This document shows, piece by piece, positions 22,089-33,330 of a stretch of 64,000 bases of DNA. Source of the DNA: Aphrocallistes beatrix. Taxonomy: Eukaryota > Porifera > Hexactinellida > Sceptrulophora > Aphrocallistidae. Where the stretch lies: assembly GCA_963281255.1 (NCBI GenBank), contig OY725494.1:1563934-1627933 (forward strand), in the 5' to 3' direction. Position numbers and translations under genes: made by a program. The first letter of the stretch is position 1; each line of letters opens with the position of its first letter. Under the pieces are notes generated by a model, which worked only from the letters and a program-made list of their open reading frames with translations, did not search any database and was not told the origin of the DNA.

Positions 22089-22235
22089 ATTTCGAAAAGG
22101 TACAATATTTTCAAATGATCACAAATTGAAATCTGAAGGAAATCTCTTGTATTTAATAAATTCTCATACAGAACATACTTTATCACTATTTGTAATGTGA
22201 TTATGTGACAATTTATTGAAACTGAGGCAAAATAC

Positions 22236-23717
22236 TCATAGTAGATTGCGCGTTTCCCCACTGATTTCACTGCTAACCATATCAGAGTTGCTCTGTTCAG
22301 CATTTGATCTATCTCTGTCAACAAATAAACTTCCTATCAGATAGAAAAAACCTGATAAACAAGAAATGAAGCAAGTTAGGTAGAGAGCAGTTTGAAGGGA
22401 ATTTGAACGTGCGATTTCAGTGGAATCGGTACCACGTAAGTAGTCTGAAATAGCACCAACAAGAGTCGGGCTTGCTGCATCACCTAAAAGGTGGGAAAAG
22501 AGAATTTGAAAAGCTTCGGCAGTAGAACGCCTCTGAGGAACAATAACGTAGAGCAAAATATTTGCGTTTGGGGCCCAGTTGAAACTGATAACGAAAACAC
22601 AGAAAAATACCAGAGTGAATCCAGCCCATATTGAATATCGAGTTATAGTCAAAGTCGTGTATAAAAGAGGAGCACTTAATATCATTCCTATCGCGCAGAC
22701 ATACATATCAGATTTTCCAGAATAGCGAGACAAAAATTTTGATAACTCAGAACCGAATAAAGTACCAACTAAGCCGCCGATACCAGAAGCAACACCAAAA
22801 AGTATGCTACATGTATTAGATGAAATTAAAGAGTCATAGTATGCATCAGAAATAAGCGTTGTGAAGCGAGGTGCCCATTGAGCAAGAGCGCCAGTGCTAA
22901 AAGCAACACCTGTAAATCCTAAAGTTGAAAATATAAAACTACGATTCGTTATTACAGAATATATATCAAAAAGAATTGTTCTAAAACTAGATTTACTTCT
23001 AAGTGATACAGATGAATGAAAAGCAACTTCCGAACGTCCACGTTGGGGTTCCCGAGCCAAAAATACAACCAATATCACTGCTAAAAACCCGAAAGGAGGG
23101 GTAACTCTTAATGCCCATCTCCATTGTTCAGTGTGAATATTCAGGACCTTAACAGCAAAGGTTTGAGCAAGAGCAGCAATTATATACCCAAGAGCGGTTC
23201 CGAAAGGAATGACAAGGTAGAATAATGAGAGCATCCTTATTCTTAATCGATGAGAATACATGTCAGCAATAAGTGTGGGAGCTATAGTTGCATAAGAAGC
23301 CTCACCTATACCAACAAATGTACGCATAAGAAGAAGAAACCAGTAAGTAGGCGAAAAAGAAGATGCCAGGGTGGCTCCAGACCAGATTAATAGACCCAGT
23401 CCAATAAGCCAAGTTCGACGGTATCTATCTCCTAATAACCCGAAAGGAATTGAAAATATCATAAATGATATTATAAAAGAAGTGGTTAAAAATCCTGTCT
23501 GGGAATCTGTAAGTTCATGTCCAAAACCATTAGTAGTTGCATTTTCTAAGTTAGTAACTATAGCGGCAATCGTCCAACGATCTGTATAATTAAGGGCATT
23601 AATAAAAACTAAAATGGTAAAGGTGATACAATCACGATGAAAACTAGTAGTAGCTTTATCATTTTTGCTCTTTGGTCTGGTAAGTTCTGAATTATCATTA
23701 ATCATAGTCGCCATCAC
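22236..23717 (-). CDS. Spinster-type major facilitator transporter, intact single exon
   Basis: A 493-residue protein of the usual length for Spinster (SPNS) proteins, which are multi-pass transporters of lysosomal or plasma membranes moving lysolipids or sphingosine phosphate in characterised animals. Visible family marks: N-Y-T-D-R-W at the end of the first membrane segment (residues 43-48), the MFS loop G-D-R-Y-R-R (96-101), and G-I-G-E-A-S-Y-A-T-I-A-P (136-147), followed by L-I-A-D-M-Y. About twelve hydrophobic segments alternate with short polar loops; no signal peptide is needed. The Met at 23717 was chosen because it opens the frame and leaves a normal hydrophilic N-terminus of about 28 residues; M4... 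a second Met lies three codons in. The frame is clean with no intron, in contrast to every neighbour, so I take it as a functional host gene. The substrate cannot be read from sequence. Confidence 0.92.
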   Translation of the reverse strand: MMATMINDNSELTRPKSKNDKATTSFHRDCITFTILVFINALNYTDRWTIAAIVTNLENATTNGFGHELTDSQTGFLTTSFIISFMIFSIPFGLLGDRYRRTWLIGLGLLIWSGATLASSFSPTYWFLLLMRTFVGIGEASYATIAPTLIADMYSHRLRIRMLSLFYLVIPFGTALGYIIAALAQTFAVKVLNIHTEQWRWALRVTPPFGFLAVILVVFLAREPQRGRSEVAFHSSVSLRSKSSFRTILFDIYSVITNRSFIFSTLGFTGVAFSTGALAQWAPRFTTLISDAYYDSLISSNTCSILFGVASGIGGLVGTLFGSELSKFLSRYSGKSDMYVCAIGMILSAPLLYTTLTITRYSIWAGFTLVFFCVFVISFNWAPNANILLYVIVPQRRSTAEAFQILFSHLLGDAASPTLVGAISDYLRGTDSTEIARSNSLQTALYLTCFISCLSGFFYLIGSLFVDRDRSNAEQSNSDMVSSEISGETRNLL

Positions 23718-24754
23718 AAGGGATTAGGGCTAAATAAACAAAATTCACAGAAAGAATATCAAAAAATTAGTTAACGAAAAGAAAGAGAAATAAGGATACA
23801 TATTACGGCCATGGGTGTAATAATTTCTCGAAATCACCATTTTTAACGGTATCCAATGTACGAAAATTCTGAAAATTTTTTAAAGTTTTTTGGCTTTATA
23901 ACGTTCTTATAAAGGTTATCTCCATGTATCTTTAATTTTTGAATCATTTTACAAGTGTTTTCGTACTTTTTTCTTCGAAGGAAATAACAAGTTTTTCATA
24001 TATTTTGGATTGAATTGAAATCCTATATTTTATTAATTATTAAGTAACAGTACAAATAAAATATATAACTAAGTGAAAACTACAAAATATCATTACTTTA
24101 TCATCTTATAACATAAATATCCTATTTTAACTGTTGCCACTCCTAAAAGTAGAGAGGATATACTTAGCAATATCCTCCCCCTTAGATTGGGCCCAGGTCT
24201 TCTAAAATATAGTTGTGGTGAGACATCCACAATAATTCTTCTGCCTCTTGGGGTGTTCATTTAGTATGCTAATCGAAATTGTGAATAAAATATATAATTA
24301 TCAATCTATTTATTATCGAAGTAGAAAATATAATACCTCATATGATAATAAATTATCTAAATTTTATTTATTATGTAAAGACATCAGAATGTCTAATGCC
24401 GGCATACAATTCATATTTCAACAATTATCCAAATAAGGGTAAGATAGCTAACACGATTTACTCAATCACTTGGAGAATAAAATCCATTCTTCAGATTGCC
24501 TAAAAACGATTGTGATTGTAGTCAAGCAAATAACGTGATAAATCATCAACTGTAATTGAATCCTTACAAAGATACAACACTATTGTCATTCCGTGGAAAC
24601 TTTCAAACAATAGAAGTTTGATTCTATAATTAGTAGCCGAATACCACTGTTTGAATCTAAACTACAGATAGCATCTAAAGAATTTTGAAAATTGATATTA
24701 TTCGGCTGAAATCGCGTTTGAAGCGGAAATTTAGGGGGAGAAAGGGGTTATCGA
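23718..24754. other. No gene recognised; upstream region of the transporter
   Basis: AT-rich. The first few hundred bases should hold the transporter promoter, but I see no convincing TATA box or initiator. The frame at 24248-24436 is low-complexity. Confidence 0.4.
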
Positions 24755-25240
24755 ATGGATTTACAAACACTTCTTTCACGTATCGAAGAATCACATGCAT
24801 TGTGTCCTCAGGGTACATCTTCATGGTGTTATTTACAGGTCCAGATTGCACAGCATGAGAAAGATCCATTGATTCCAGTCCCTGTTCCTCGAGAACCATA
24901 CCTAACCGAATCAGAGATGGAGCGGGTTAGAGAAACGTTCGAGATTTTTTCAAGTCTATCCCTTTGTGAGTGCCTAACCTTAGGCAAGACCCAAAATCCG
25001 AATGAAAGCCTTCACAATATGTTATGGCATAATGCTCCAAAATCAAAACGGCTTGGGCAGAGATCCGTGCAAGCTTGTGCAGCATTAGCGGTCCTCAGCT
25101 TCAACCATGGCACCCTATCACTTTCGACTGTCCTTGCTGAGTTAGGCAAATCTGTCAGTCATAATACCATGAAACATTTCTCTGAACGCGATCATTTTAG
25201 AAATTTGGCTCGAGTACACACTATTAATGATCAGAACTAA
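24755..25240 (+). pseudogene. C-terminal fragment of a Mutator-domain transposase-like protein
   Basis: An open 161-residue frame with C-P-Q-G-T-S-S-W-C, then L-G-K-T-Q-N-P-N-E-S-L-H-N-M-L-W, A-P-K-S-K-R-L-G and L-S-F-N-H-G. The K-T-Q-N-x-N-E-S block followed by W and P-K is the C-terminal part of the Mutator-like transposase-domain proteins common in invertebrates; the Glu in N-E-S is probably the last catalytic acid. The catalytic N-terminal half is absent and stops precede the first Met, so this is a truncated piece, although its own frame is clean. Confidence 0.65.
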
Positions 25241-26166
25241 TGTTAAATTCGTTAGCAGTAACCATATTTAATAAATAATGATAAGTATAATGCATCTAAA
25301 ATCCTAAAATAGCTATTAGACTTGAAAAAAAACTAATTAATTTCAAACCCGTTTATCTCAAAATAATATTTTTATCTAACTTGTCAGGAGCAAAACAAAA
25401 ATCCTGAGGAATTGAAAGTATTATAAGGGATAATTTCAATCAAACCTGTTTAAATAGCCCGCAAACAACACATCTATCGGCTCCGATTATCAAATTAAGC
25501 GCAATTTTTTTAAATAGTCAAATCAAAGGGAAAAATCACCATTTTGACCGACTTAGGTATTATTTTGTGATTATCTGGAGCAGAACAGTTTATATCGCTA
25601 AAAACGTCCGAAGACCATATAAAGCAAATAAAGTCTAATAAAAAAAATGTACCAAAGGTTATTAACAAGATTAGATAAAATCAGGGAAAGTTTTTTCAAC
25701 TATATTATTTTGAATAGGAAGAGAAAATCAATATTCAAAAAAATAATATCTTAGATCTCTATTATATATAGAGTTTAAAGCATAAATAGGCTTAGAATAA
25801 CTATACAGAGCAGTTCCCTAACAATGCATAAGATATCACTACTATAACTAAGTGCTGTAATACTAACCTAAGACCAAGCGTACGTGGGATACCGTTAACA
25901 AATTTTAGGATATCAATAAATACATTGCCTAGACAAAGTTATTCATACACCCTATATTTTCCATCCAAATTGTTGAATACTATTCCATTCATGAAGTCAA
26001 AAACATTCAATTAGTAATACAAGCACTAAATCTCGTTCCAAATTATTTTCTTCACATTCAAATTACTCACTTTATATCCTTTCAAATCTAATTACTCTCC
26101 TCTACTGTCTTAAATCTTTTTAGCATTTGCTACCCTATGTCACATGTCAAGCGTTATCACTAATTA
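25241..26166. other. No gene recognised
   Basis: About 0.9 kb of AT-rich DNA without a notable frame, inverted repeat or known element. Confidence 0.4.
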
Positions 26167-26708
26167 CAAACGCGCTTCGCTTGCTTGCGCTGCGCGGCTG
26201 ACAGACACTTTGTTTACACCTGAGGCGCCCTTTGGGCGCCTGGGATTACATTGTTTAATTATAAGGGAGATAACATCTCTAAATACGTCTGTCCTACTAT
26301 TATAATCGATATCGCACGAAAAATCACCGAATTTGTCAATTTTTAAAATTTTTGATGTGTAATGACGTCATCACAGAGTGATGAGTCATCATTTTTTGAC
26401 GATAGTTGCATCATATGTGAGGTATATTAATATACACAATCTATTAAATTTTAAGCCTTCTATCACTTAAAATGGCTGAGTTATGGTCGAAAAACTGAAA
26501 TTTCTAATTATAAAAATGTGACAATGACGTCATAATTCCATGATGAGTCGACATTTTCATCTGAGCTCAGAACTTACTGGAGCCATAGCCAAAAGACTCT
26601 CATGTGCCAAAAATCAGCTTTGTGCGCCTTGCAGTTTCTTCAATCAAATCGTTACAGATAGTATGTATATATATATATATATACATATTAATCGAGTTTT
26701 AATAGTAA

Positions 26709-26711
<3 letters not shown>
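26167..26711 (-). mobile_element. Helitron-like repeat, full length
   Basis: Same layout as 21142-21681: 3' hairpins at the left (with GGCGCCCTTTGGGCGCC intact), TGACGTCA at two places, TGAGTCATCATT, and the 5' end with an AT microsatellite and the complement of TCCTTACTATTAAAACTCGA. Confidence 0.88.
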
Positions 26712-26745
<34 letters not shown>

Positions 26746-26758
26746 TACTACATATATA

Positions 26759-26990
26759 CAGTAGAATGTCAGTTATCCGAACCCAACTAAATATACTAAA
26801 TTTATAAATGATGCATCCTTGAGTTGAGAATTGAAAGTACTACACTGCCATCATTTTATATACATACTTTTGATGATACGTACATAGATCAATATGTATT
26901 TTATCCATATTCATCATTATGACTACTTAGTACTACTGACCATCTTTTCTATATAATTACATAACTTCAGTTATCCGAACCCCCTCGGTC

Positions 26991-26994
<4 letters not shown>
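26759..26994. mobile_element. Tigger-type MITE fragment
   Basis: CAGTAGAATGTCAGTTATCC after TA, with a second TTCAGTTATCCGAACCCCCT near 26967. The right end has dissolved into the AT microsatellite. Confidence 0.55.
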
Positions 26995-27029
<35 letters not shown>

Positions 27030-27034
<5 letters not shown>

Positions 27035-27527
27035 GACTCTCGTTAACACGTACACCAAGGGACCGTGGAGATTTGTACTCCTTATCTGGAGTACGTATTA
27101 ACCGAAGTATGTACATAGCCACATTTGTCCAAAATACTTAATATACATAGTGATAACTACGTGAGAGTATGAAATTGTACTTGTCAAATAGAGAACTCAT
27201 TATCCATGTTGTATTAACGAGATTCGACTGTATTTTCATTGAGAAATATCTGTTTAGTATCTATCTACGTACCATATTCAAAGTGCTCGTAGGCACACAC
27301 CTGTTCGTATTATCCGTGTTCGTATTAACCGATGTATTTAGTATTGAAAACGCACTGAAGGGGACCCACAAATCGTACTTATTATCCGATATTTCGTCTT
27401 ATCCGTGTTCGTGTTAACCGGAGTTCGTTTGTATATATTTTGCCATAGATTAGGTTGGGGAATCAAAACTTGTACTTCTTATCCGATTGTACTCCTTATC
27501 CGTGTTCGTATTAACGAGAGTCGACTG
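27030..27527. mobile_element. Tigger-type MITE, 498 bp
   Basis: Left TAGTCGACTCTCGTTAACAC, right TATTAACGAGAGTCGACTG, TA on both sides (27028-27029, 27528-27529). Internal copies of TATCCGTGTTCGTATTAACC recur several times. It was inserted in an AT microsatellite. Confidence 0.8.
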
Positions 27528-27529
27528 TA

Positions 27530-27571
27530 TATATATATTATAATATATATATATATATATATATTATAATA

Positions 27572-27640
<69 letters not shown>

Positions 27641-27660
27641 ATATATATTATACTCTATAT
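27530..27660. repeat. AT microsatellite
   Basis: Nearly pure AT run with TTATAATAT interruptions; low sequence reliability expected here. Confidence 0.9.
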
Positions 27661-27661
27661 A

Positions 27662-28876
27662 CTAAGGGCAACCCATGGTTTCCAGGATTGGAGATACAAA
27701 AATTAATTAAGCAATAATTATAAAGACAAAACTACATTAAATGTTCAAAATATTCCCCCTTATTCTGAATACAGAGTTCAAACCGCTCCAACCACTTATG
27801 AAAAGTTTTTTTGTACCATTCTTTGGGGATGGCTTTGAGATCATACTGGAAAATGGCGCTTCCAAGCTGGTGGTTGGTTTCAAAATCTCTTCCAGACAGA
27901 TGCAATTCGTGGTTGTTAAACAGCCAGAAGTCACAAGGAGAGAGATCTAGGCTGTAAGGTGGATGCTGAAGCTTCACAACCCCCAAAGAATCCAACGTAT
28001 CCTTCACAAACCGAGTTTTATGGGGCCTAGCATTATCATGGAGAATTCGCAGGCCTTTACAGATGGTACGTGGGCGCCTCTCTTTATAGTGCTGTTCTAC
28101 TGCAGCAAGGCAGGTAGTGGCATAATACTCCCTGTAACTCTTTGGCCTTTAGGTAAGCATATTTGAGCCACTGATCCATGTGCGTCAAAGAAAATTGTGT
28201 ACAGTACCTTACGTCCAAACCTATCGGGCCTGGCTTTTTTGGAGGGGGGTTTTCTTGATCCGTCGTCATTTTTTCCGACCCAGGTACACGTAGCCGATTT
28301 TCTTTCAGGTTCATTATAACTTATCCACGTTTCATCCCCAGTAAAGATTTCGTTAAGACGCCTAGGGTCTGCATTGCTATATTCCTTTAAGAGTTCTTTG
28401 GACATTTTTAGACGTGCCAATCGCTGAGATTCGGTGAGTTTATGCGGAATCCAACGTGCACAAAGCTTTCGCATTTGAAGATCGATGGTCAGAATCCTCT
28501 CAACACTTCCCGTTGATATCCCAGATTCATAAGCAATATCTTTGATGCTACAGTGTGGATCCTCATCAACAATAGCCTTAATGCGAGCGATATTCTCGTC
28601 TGTCCGAACCTTAAATTCGGGGCCTGGTCGAAGGTCATCTTCAACAGATAGTCTTCCTCCTCGGAAGCGAGCTGCCCACTCACATACCCTCGAATAAGAA
28701 AGATGACTATCTGGACATACAATGACCAGCTCTTCAAATATCGCTTTAGGGGCAAACCCGAGTTTTGTGCGAAACTTGATGTAGGTCCTCTGCTCAATAT
28801 TGGAATCTGATTCCTTTGAAGCCATAAAATTACCCAGTATCAAAAAGTTCTCCTGGAACCCATGGGTTGAACTTAG
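27662..28876 (-). mobile_element. mariner transposon, DD34D, 1215 bp
   Basis: Inverted termini CTAAGGGCAACCCATGG on the left and complementary to CTAAGTTCAACCCATGG on the right, with TA at 27660-27661 and 28877-28878. It carries one transposase gene. Confidence 0.88.
27732..28825 (-). pseudogene. mariner transposase with a single frameshift
   Basis: From M-A-S-K-E-S (28825) the frame gives the helix-turn-helix region, A-A-R-F-R-G-G-R-L-S-V-E-D-D, then F-T-G-D-E-T-W (first catalytic Asp), W-V-G-K and P-K-G-Q-R-V-T-G. About one base is missing near 28127, after which the other frame gives Y-Y-A-T-T-C-L, I-L-H-D-N-A-R-P-H (second Asp) and Y-S-L-D-L-S-P-C-D-F-W-L-F (third Asp). The last two Asp are separated by 34 residues, which defines mariner DD34D. 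All catalytic residues are intact and no stop is seen besides the frameshift, so the copy is fairly young. A longer in-frame extension to 28885 lies beyond the right terminus and is not part of the gene. Confidence 0.88.
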
Positions 28877-28893
28877 TATAGACACACATAAAC

Positions 28894-28922
28894 AAACATT
28901 AATCGAGTTTTAATAGTAAGGA
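28894..28922 (-). mobile_element. Helitron-like 5' terminus, solo fragment
   Basis: Complement of TCCTTACTATTAAAACTCGA with the adjacent ATTAATGTTTG, without the body. Confidence 0.6.
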
Positions 28923-29851
28923 TATACTATTCAAGCTTGTAGGAGAGAATTAGAATTGAAATATTATAGTGAGTAATTCGAAAGTGGTATTCGAATTTGG
29001 GGCTAAATTTAGCGTATCTCTTACAAATTGAATGTCCATGCCTGGAAAATAGATTAGATCATAACTTTTACAGAAAATTTTGGAGTACAAATACTTTCGT
29101 CCAGGAAGAGTAATGTCTGAATCTGGCTTTATCTCACTCTGGTGGCATCAAAATTTGGTAAATCATTTTTCCATAACATACAGATTTTATTTTATTATAT
29201 AATTTCACAGAAAGATATTCCAGATGTATTAAATGTACTGGGCACACGTATCAATAGGAAACGTTATATTGTTAGAGAGGAGATGTGACACATATTTGCA
29301 ATGTCGGCGGAACCACGGGGGCTAGGGCGGATTTAGCCCCCCTACTTTTGGCAGAGGGGGGCTCAGCCCCCCTACTTTTACCCCACCTCTTATATATCAT
29401 ATTCATTTATTAATTGCAGGGCATTTCGGTTCCGATCTGGGGTTGGTGGGTGTGACCAGTTCTAAGTTAAGTTGTTATGAAAGTATATTACAATATTAAC
29501 TTGAATTGTTGATTTTAAATGATTAGACAATTATTTGATGAAAATTTTGGGAAATCAATTAATTCACCATGAATCCATAATATATTAACGAAATGTCGGA
29601 TTTCCCTCCAATTTAAGAATACATTGAAATGTGTTAAACAATGCAATTGAGTAGGCGGAATGTCACTAACTCGTGTAAATGAGCCTTACTAATAATACTA
29701 TGTAAACAACATTTCTTAGGATGTCAAAACAAGAAAGTATTTTCTCATTTTTTTTGAAGAATACTTGTAACGAAGAAGAGAAACACCTAATTATTATTGA
29801 CTCTTGTAATGGGGCTATGTTTGAGCCATATTCTGATATTAAAAACATGTA
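28923..29851. other. No gene; hAT-like terminal fragment near 29306-29392
   Basis: Mostly unassigned. At 29306-29392, GGCGGAACCACGGGGGCTAG and two copies of AGCCCCCCTACTTTT resemble the ends of hAT-type MITEs; no full element is delimited. Confidence 0.4.
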
Positions 29852-31186
29852 CAGTCTGTAACATAATTATTGAGAATCATTAAAATACTGTAAAACACAC
29901 GTTCATGCGAATATCTTCTAGTCGTTTGAATATATTGTTAACAACATGCCAATAACTAATAATTAATCGGAAACTGCCTGATTCTATCACTAATTGGCAC
30001 CTGCGTGGCATGGAATCACAGTATGGCTTGAGAAATTAAGGGTTTATGTTCGACCATACGATCTCGAGTTTTTCTCTCAGTTCGGAAATTGTCCTGGGAG
30101 CTAGTTTTATGAGTTCTTGTGTAACCCATCTGAAAACATTCTCAATCGGGTTGAGGTCAGGGCTCTGCGAAGGCCATGGTAGATGGTTTGGGATATTTTG
30201 GGACAAAAATTGCTTGACAACCTTCGAAGTGTGTTTTGGGTCATTATCCATGACTAGACGCCATTCATTTTGGTGAAAGACCTCAGCCTGGGTCAACAGA
30301 TGCCCTTCTAGGATGGTAATAAACATTTGGCTGTTCATATTATCAGTAAAGATGGAGAGAGGAAACGTCCCCATTGAGCTAAATCCTGCCCAAACATTAA
30401 TTTTGGGGGTATGTTTAGTCGTTGGAGCTGTTCTTTTTGTGTCGGATTTTGTCCACATTTTAATCCTTCCTCGAGACAACCAAATCGACATTTCATCGGT
30501 ATAAACAGTCTTATTCCATGCTTTTTTTGGGTACTTATGCTTCTTTGCCCATTGAACTCTCGCAAGCCGATTTTTCTCGCTCACTATTGGTCTGTTGGTC
30601 TGATATTTTTAGTATAGTCGAGGTCTTTCATCGCTCGCCAGACAGTTTCATGAGAGGGTTTCCCGGGGACAAGATTAGCCAAAGTACGCAAAGAGAGATA
30701 AGGCTTACGTCTGATCTGTTGGGAAATGCTTTTTCGGATAGATAATCTCAGTTTAAACGGTCTCCCAGCACCCTTACGATGTTCTAAACCAATGTTGTCT
30801 TGTTTTCTAGATTTCACCCTATAAACCGTGGCAACGCTTACGCCCAACTTCAGTGATATCTCTTTTACAGATAAACCGGAGTTGTTCAATAGTGTTTCTA
30901 TTTGGGTTCTCTTTAGTTTTTGACTCATGTAGGCAGTATTACTAGCTAAATCATTGATAGGAAAAAGATAAAAGTTAAATATGCAAAAAATTAAGAAAAT
31001 GGTGACGTCATCATTTAATTTGAGCTTGTATTTTTAGCAAAAAATGGGAATTTCTTTCAATATGGTCAAAATACTTGAGAAAAATGAAGATAAAGATAAT
31101 TTTGATAGAGAGTAAGAAGAGGGATATTTATTAAAATTGGTTCAATAAGAATTTATAAAAATTCTCAATAATTAAGTTACAGACTG
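29852..31186 (-). mobile_element. Tc1-like transposon, DD34E, copy 1
   Basis: A 1335-bp element with 26-bp inverted termini CAGTCTGTAACATAATTATT (right end with one change), TA on both sides. Nearly identical to the copy at 56634-57976. Confidence 0.92.
30036..30928 (-). pseudogene. Tc1-like transposase, copy 1 (frameshift plus nonsense)
   Basis: The N-terminus MSQKLKRTQIETLL is followed by two helix-turn-helix domains (S-V-K-E-I-S and G-A-G-R-P-F) and the nuclear-signal-like linker; the catalytic part shows V-Y-T-D-E-M-S-I-W, V-M-D-N-D-P-K-H-T and S-P-D-L-N-P-I-E-N with 34 residues between the last two acids (DD34E). Compared with copy 2, one T is missing from a T run near 30605, shifting the frame after Y-T-K, and a GAA to TAA change ends the protein at 30036 instead of about 31 residues later. 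Both lesions are private to this copy. Confidence 0.9.
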
Positions 31187-31192
31187 TATGCT

Positions 31193-31376
31193 ACTGACAT
31201 AAACATTGAAAATCTTTATAGCTGAAAAACTGAAATTTATAATTATAAAAAGGTGACAATGACGTTATAATTCCATAATGAGTTAGAACTTAGTGGAGTC
31301 ATAGCCAAAAGACTCCTTCATGCCAAAAATCAGCTTTCTGTGCCTGGCAGTTTCTTCAATGATTTCGTTACCGATA
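31193..31376 (-). mobile_element. Helitron-like repeat, internal fragment
   Basis: Body sequence with AAAAAGGTGACAATGACGTT and the CTTCAATGATTTCGTTACCG end, lacking both termini. It abuts the plus copy. Confidence 0.7.
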
Positions 31377-31378
31377 TA

Positions 31379-31400
31379 TCCTTACTATTAAAACTCGATG

Positions 31401-31439
<39 letters not shown>

Positions 31440-31872
31440 GTAACGAATTGATTGAAGAAACTGCCGGGCGCAGAAGGCTGATTTTTGGCATGTGGGAGTC
31501 TTTTGGCTATGGCTCCAGTAAGTTCTGAGCTCAGACGAAAATGTTGACTCATCATGGAATTATGACGTCATTGTCACATTTTTAAAAGTTAAGCAATACA
31601 GTTATTCGAGCATAACTCAGCCATTATAAACTATCATCAAAAAATGATGACTCATCACTTTGTTATGACGTCATCATTACTCATCAAAAATTTTAAAAAT
31701 TGATAAATTTGGTGATTTTTCGTGCCATATTGATTAGATCAGTGGGACAGACGTATTTAGAGATGTTATCTCCCTTATAATTAACCAGTGTAACCCCAGG
31801 CGACCGAAGGGAGCCTCCGGCGGACACAAAGTGTCCGCCAGCCGCGCAGCGCAAGCAAGCGAAGCGTGCTTG
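31379..31872 (+). mobile_element. Helitron-like repeat, nearly full length
   Basis: A|TCCTTACTATTAAAACTCGA start, AT microsatellite 31405-31436, two TGACGTCA, TGATGACTCATCACTTTG, then GGCGGACACAAAGTGTCCGCC hairpin and CAAGCGAAGCGTGCTTG end before T. Confidence 0.88.
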
Positions 31873-31889
31873 TAGATATATATATTCCA

Positions 31890-33046
31890 AAATAAATATT
31901 AATCGAATATTAATCGAGTTTAAGGATGATATATAAACACACATTAATCCAGTTTTAATAATAAGGATACACTCCACATTGCTCCGTTTAGAACAACTTT
32001 GTATTTTTATTGAGTGGAACAAAAAATTATCCATGAAAAATGGGGAAACCGTTGCTTGGATTGACATCGAATTAGATAATAATATGAAACTTATTAAACT
32101 TCAACAAACAAAATTGAGAATAAAGAAACCTGGGGAGTTACTATTAGAATAAAAATGTATTTATAAAACACATAAGTGAATATCTTAAGGGATTAAATTA
32201 TATATAAAAAAATTTCACCCTATTAATGGGCATTCCAACTTTTCGTCTACGATGAAACAATTTAACTTTATAGTATATCGAACTATCTATATTAGAATTT
32301 ACTGCAAGAAAAAGAAATTTCAGGGGAGTATATTGGTGACTAGGGATTATCTAGGAGCGCCAGAGATTCTATCGTATAATTTTGTTTCTCAAAGTGTTTA
32401 GAAGCGACAAAATCCAGAATAATATCCAATTTGCCCTAGATTAATATGCTATTTACGATATAGACGTATTAAGTATTAGGGGTTTGAGGTATCTCGGAAG
32501 GCTTTAAAATACCCTGATTGGAGACATTCCAAAAAGAATTTTCTTTCGTTTTCTTTTTATAACATTCGGATGCGATCATCGAAATTGGCATTAGCTATAT
32601 CAGTTACCCAATGTTTACTTCAAAAGTTCCTACTGTTTAATCATCCATGAACCAGTGAAGGGTTGTGCAGCACTTGAAGAAAAACGGAAAGGGAAATTCT
32701 TTTATAAATTTCTCTAGTTAAGGCGGAGAATAAGATAGTTTAGTAAGTACTTTGTCAAAACAAAGTACTTACTAAACGTTTTTTGAAATTTTAAAAATCA
32801 ACATAATCTTCCAAAATTAGCATTATTAATATATTGATATTTTCAATATACAAATCCTGTTTCATTGTTAATAAAGCCATTCGATCGAAAAGGGGGAAAT
32901 TGTGAAGAAAACACCCAATTAACATAGGGAGAATGTTTAAATCTGGTATTCTATACCAAAAAGTCGCTCAGATGTCCTTCATAGGGTCCTTCTCACAGAT
33001 ACCTCCACCTGATCCACAATTTTGAAGAAAAATTACAAAATAAAAT
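31890..33046. other. No gene recognised
   Basis: Apart from two decayed ATTAATCGAGTTT 5'-end pieces (31908-31972), I see no gene or delimited element. Confidence 0.4.
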
Positions 33047-33162
33047 CAGCCGCCTCGGCGCCACGGTTATATAAGTGGTCTTGTTTTCACCGAAGCAACC
33101 GGAAAACTTTTGAAAAGTGGACCGGTTAAACCGTGCAAACCGGACCAGTGGCGCCGGCCCTG
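33047..33162. mobile_element. hAT-type MITE, CAGGGCCGGCGCCA family
   Basis: The right end GTGGCGCCGGCCCTG is clear; the left CAGCCGCCTCGGCGCCAC is decayed. Related short elements are at 37614-37730 and 38401-38558. Confidence 0.6.
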
Positions 33163-33330
33163 AACCAATATTATTCACTATTATTAAATCAAAAGCTATT
33201 CATTGTATTAAAAAATACTTTTAACAATAACCACGTATAATTACTCAAAATTTCTAGTCCCACTCGGGTGTAAATTCAAAGTTTACCAATTTTTAGTGTT
33301 TTTATTTTGTTTTAAAGACGTTCGGCTTAA

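Noticed and set aside
28826-28885. N-terminal extension of the mariner transposase
   Set aside because: The extra residues read through the right terminal repeat and past the TA flank; the start at 28825 gives the usual transposase N-terminus.
31693-32067. Minus-strand gene with C-A-A-G-G-H-F-V-S
   Set aside because: The same peptide appears wherever the GC hairpin end of the Helitron-like repeat is read in this frame; there is no start or conserved extension.
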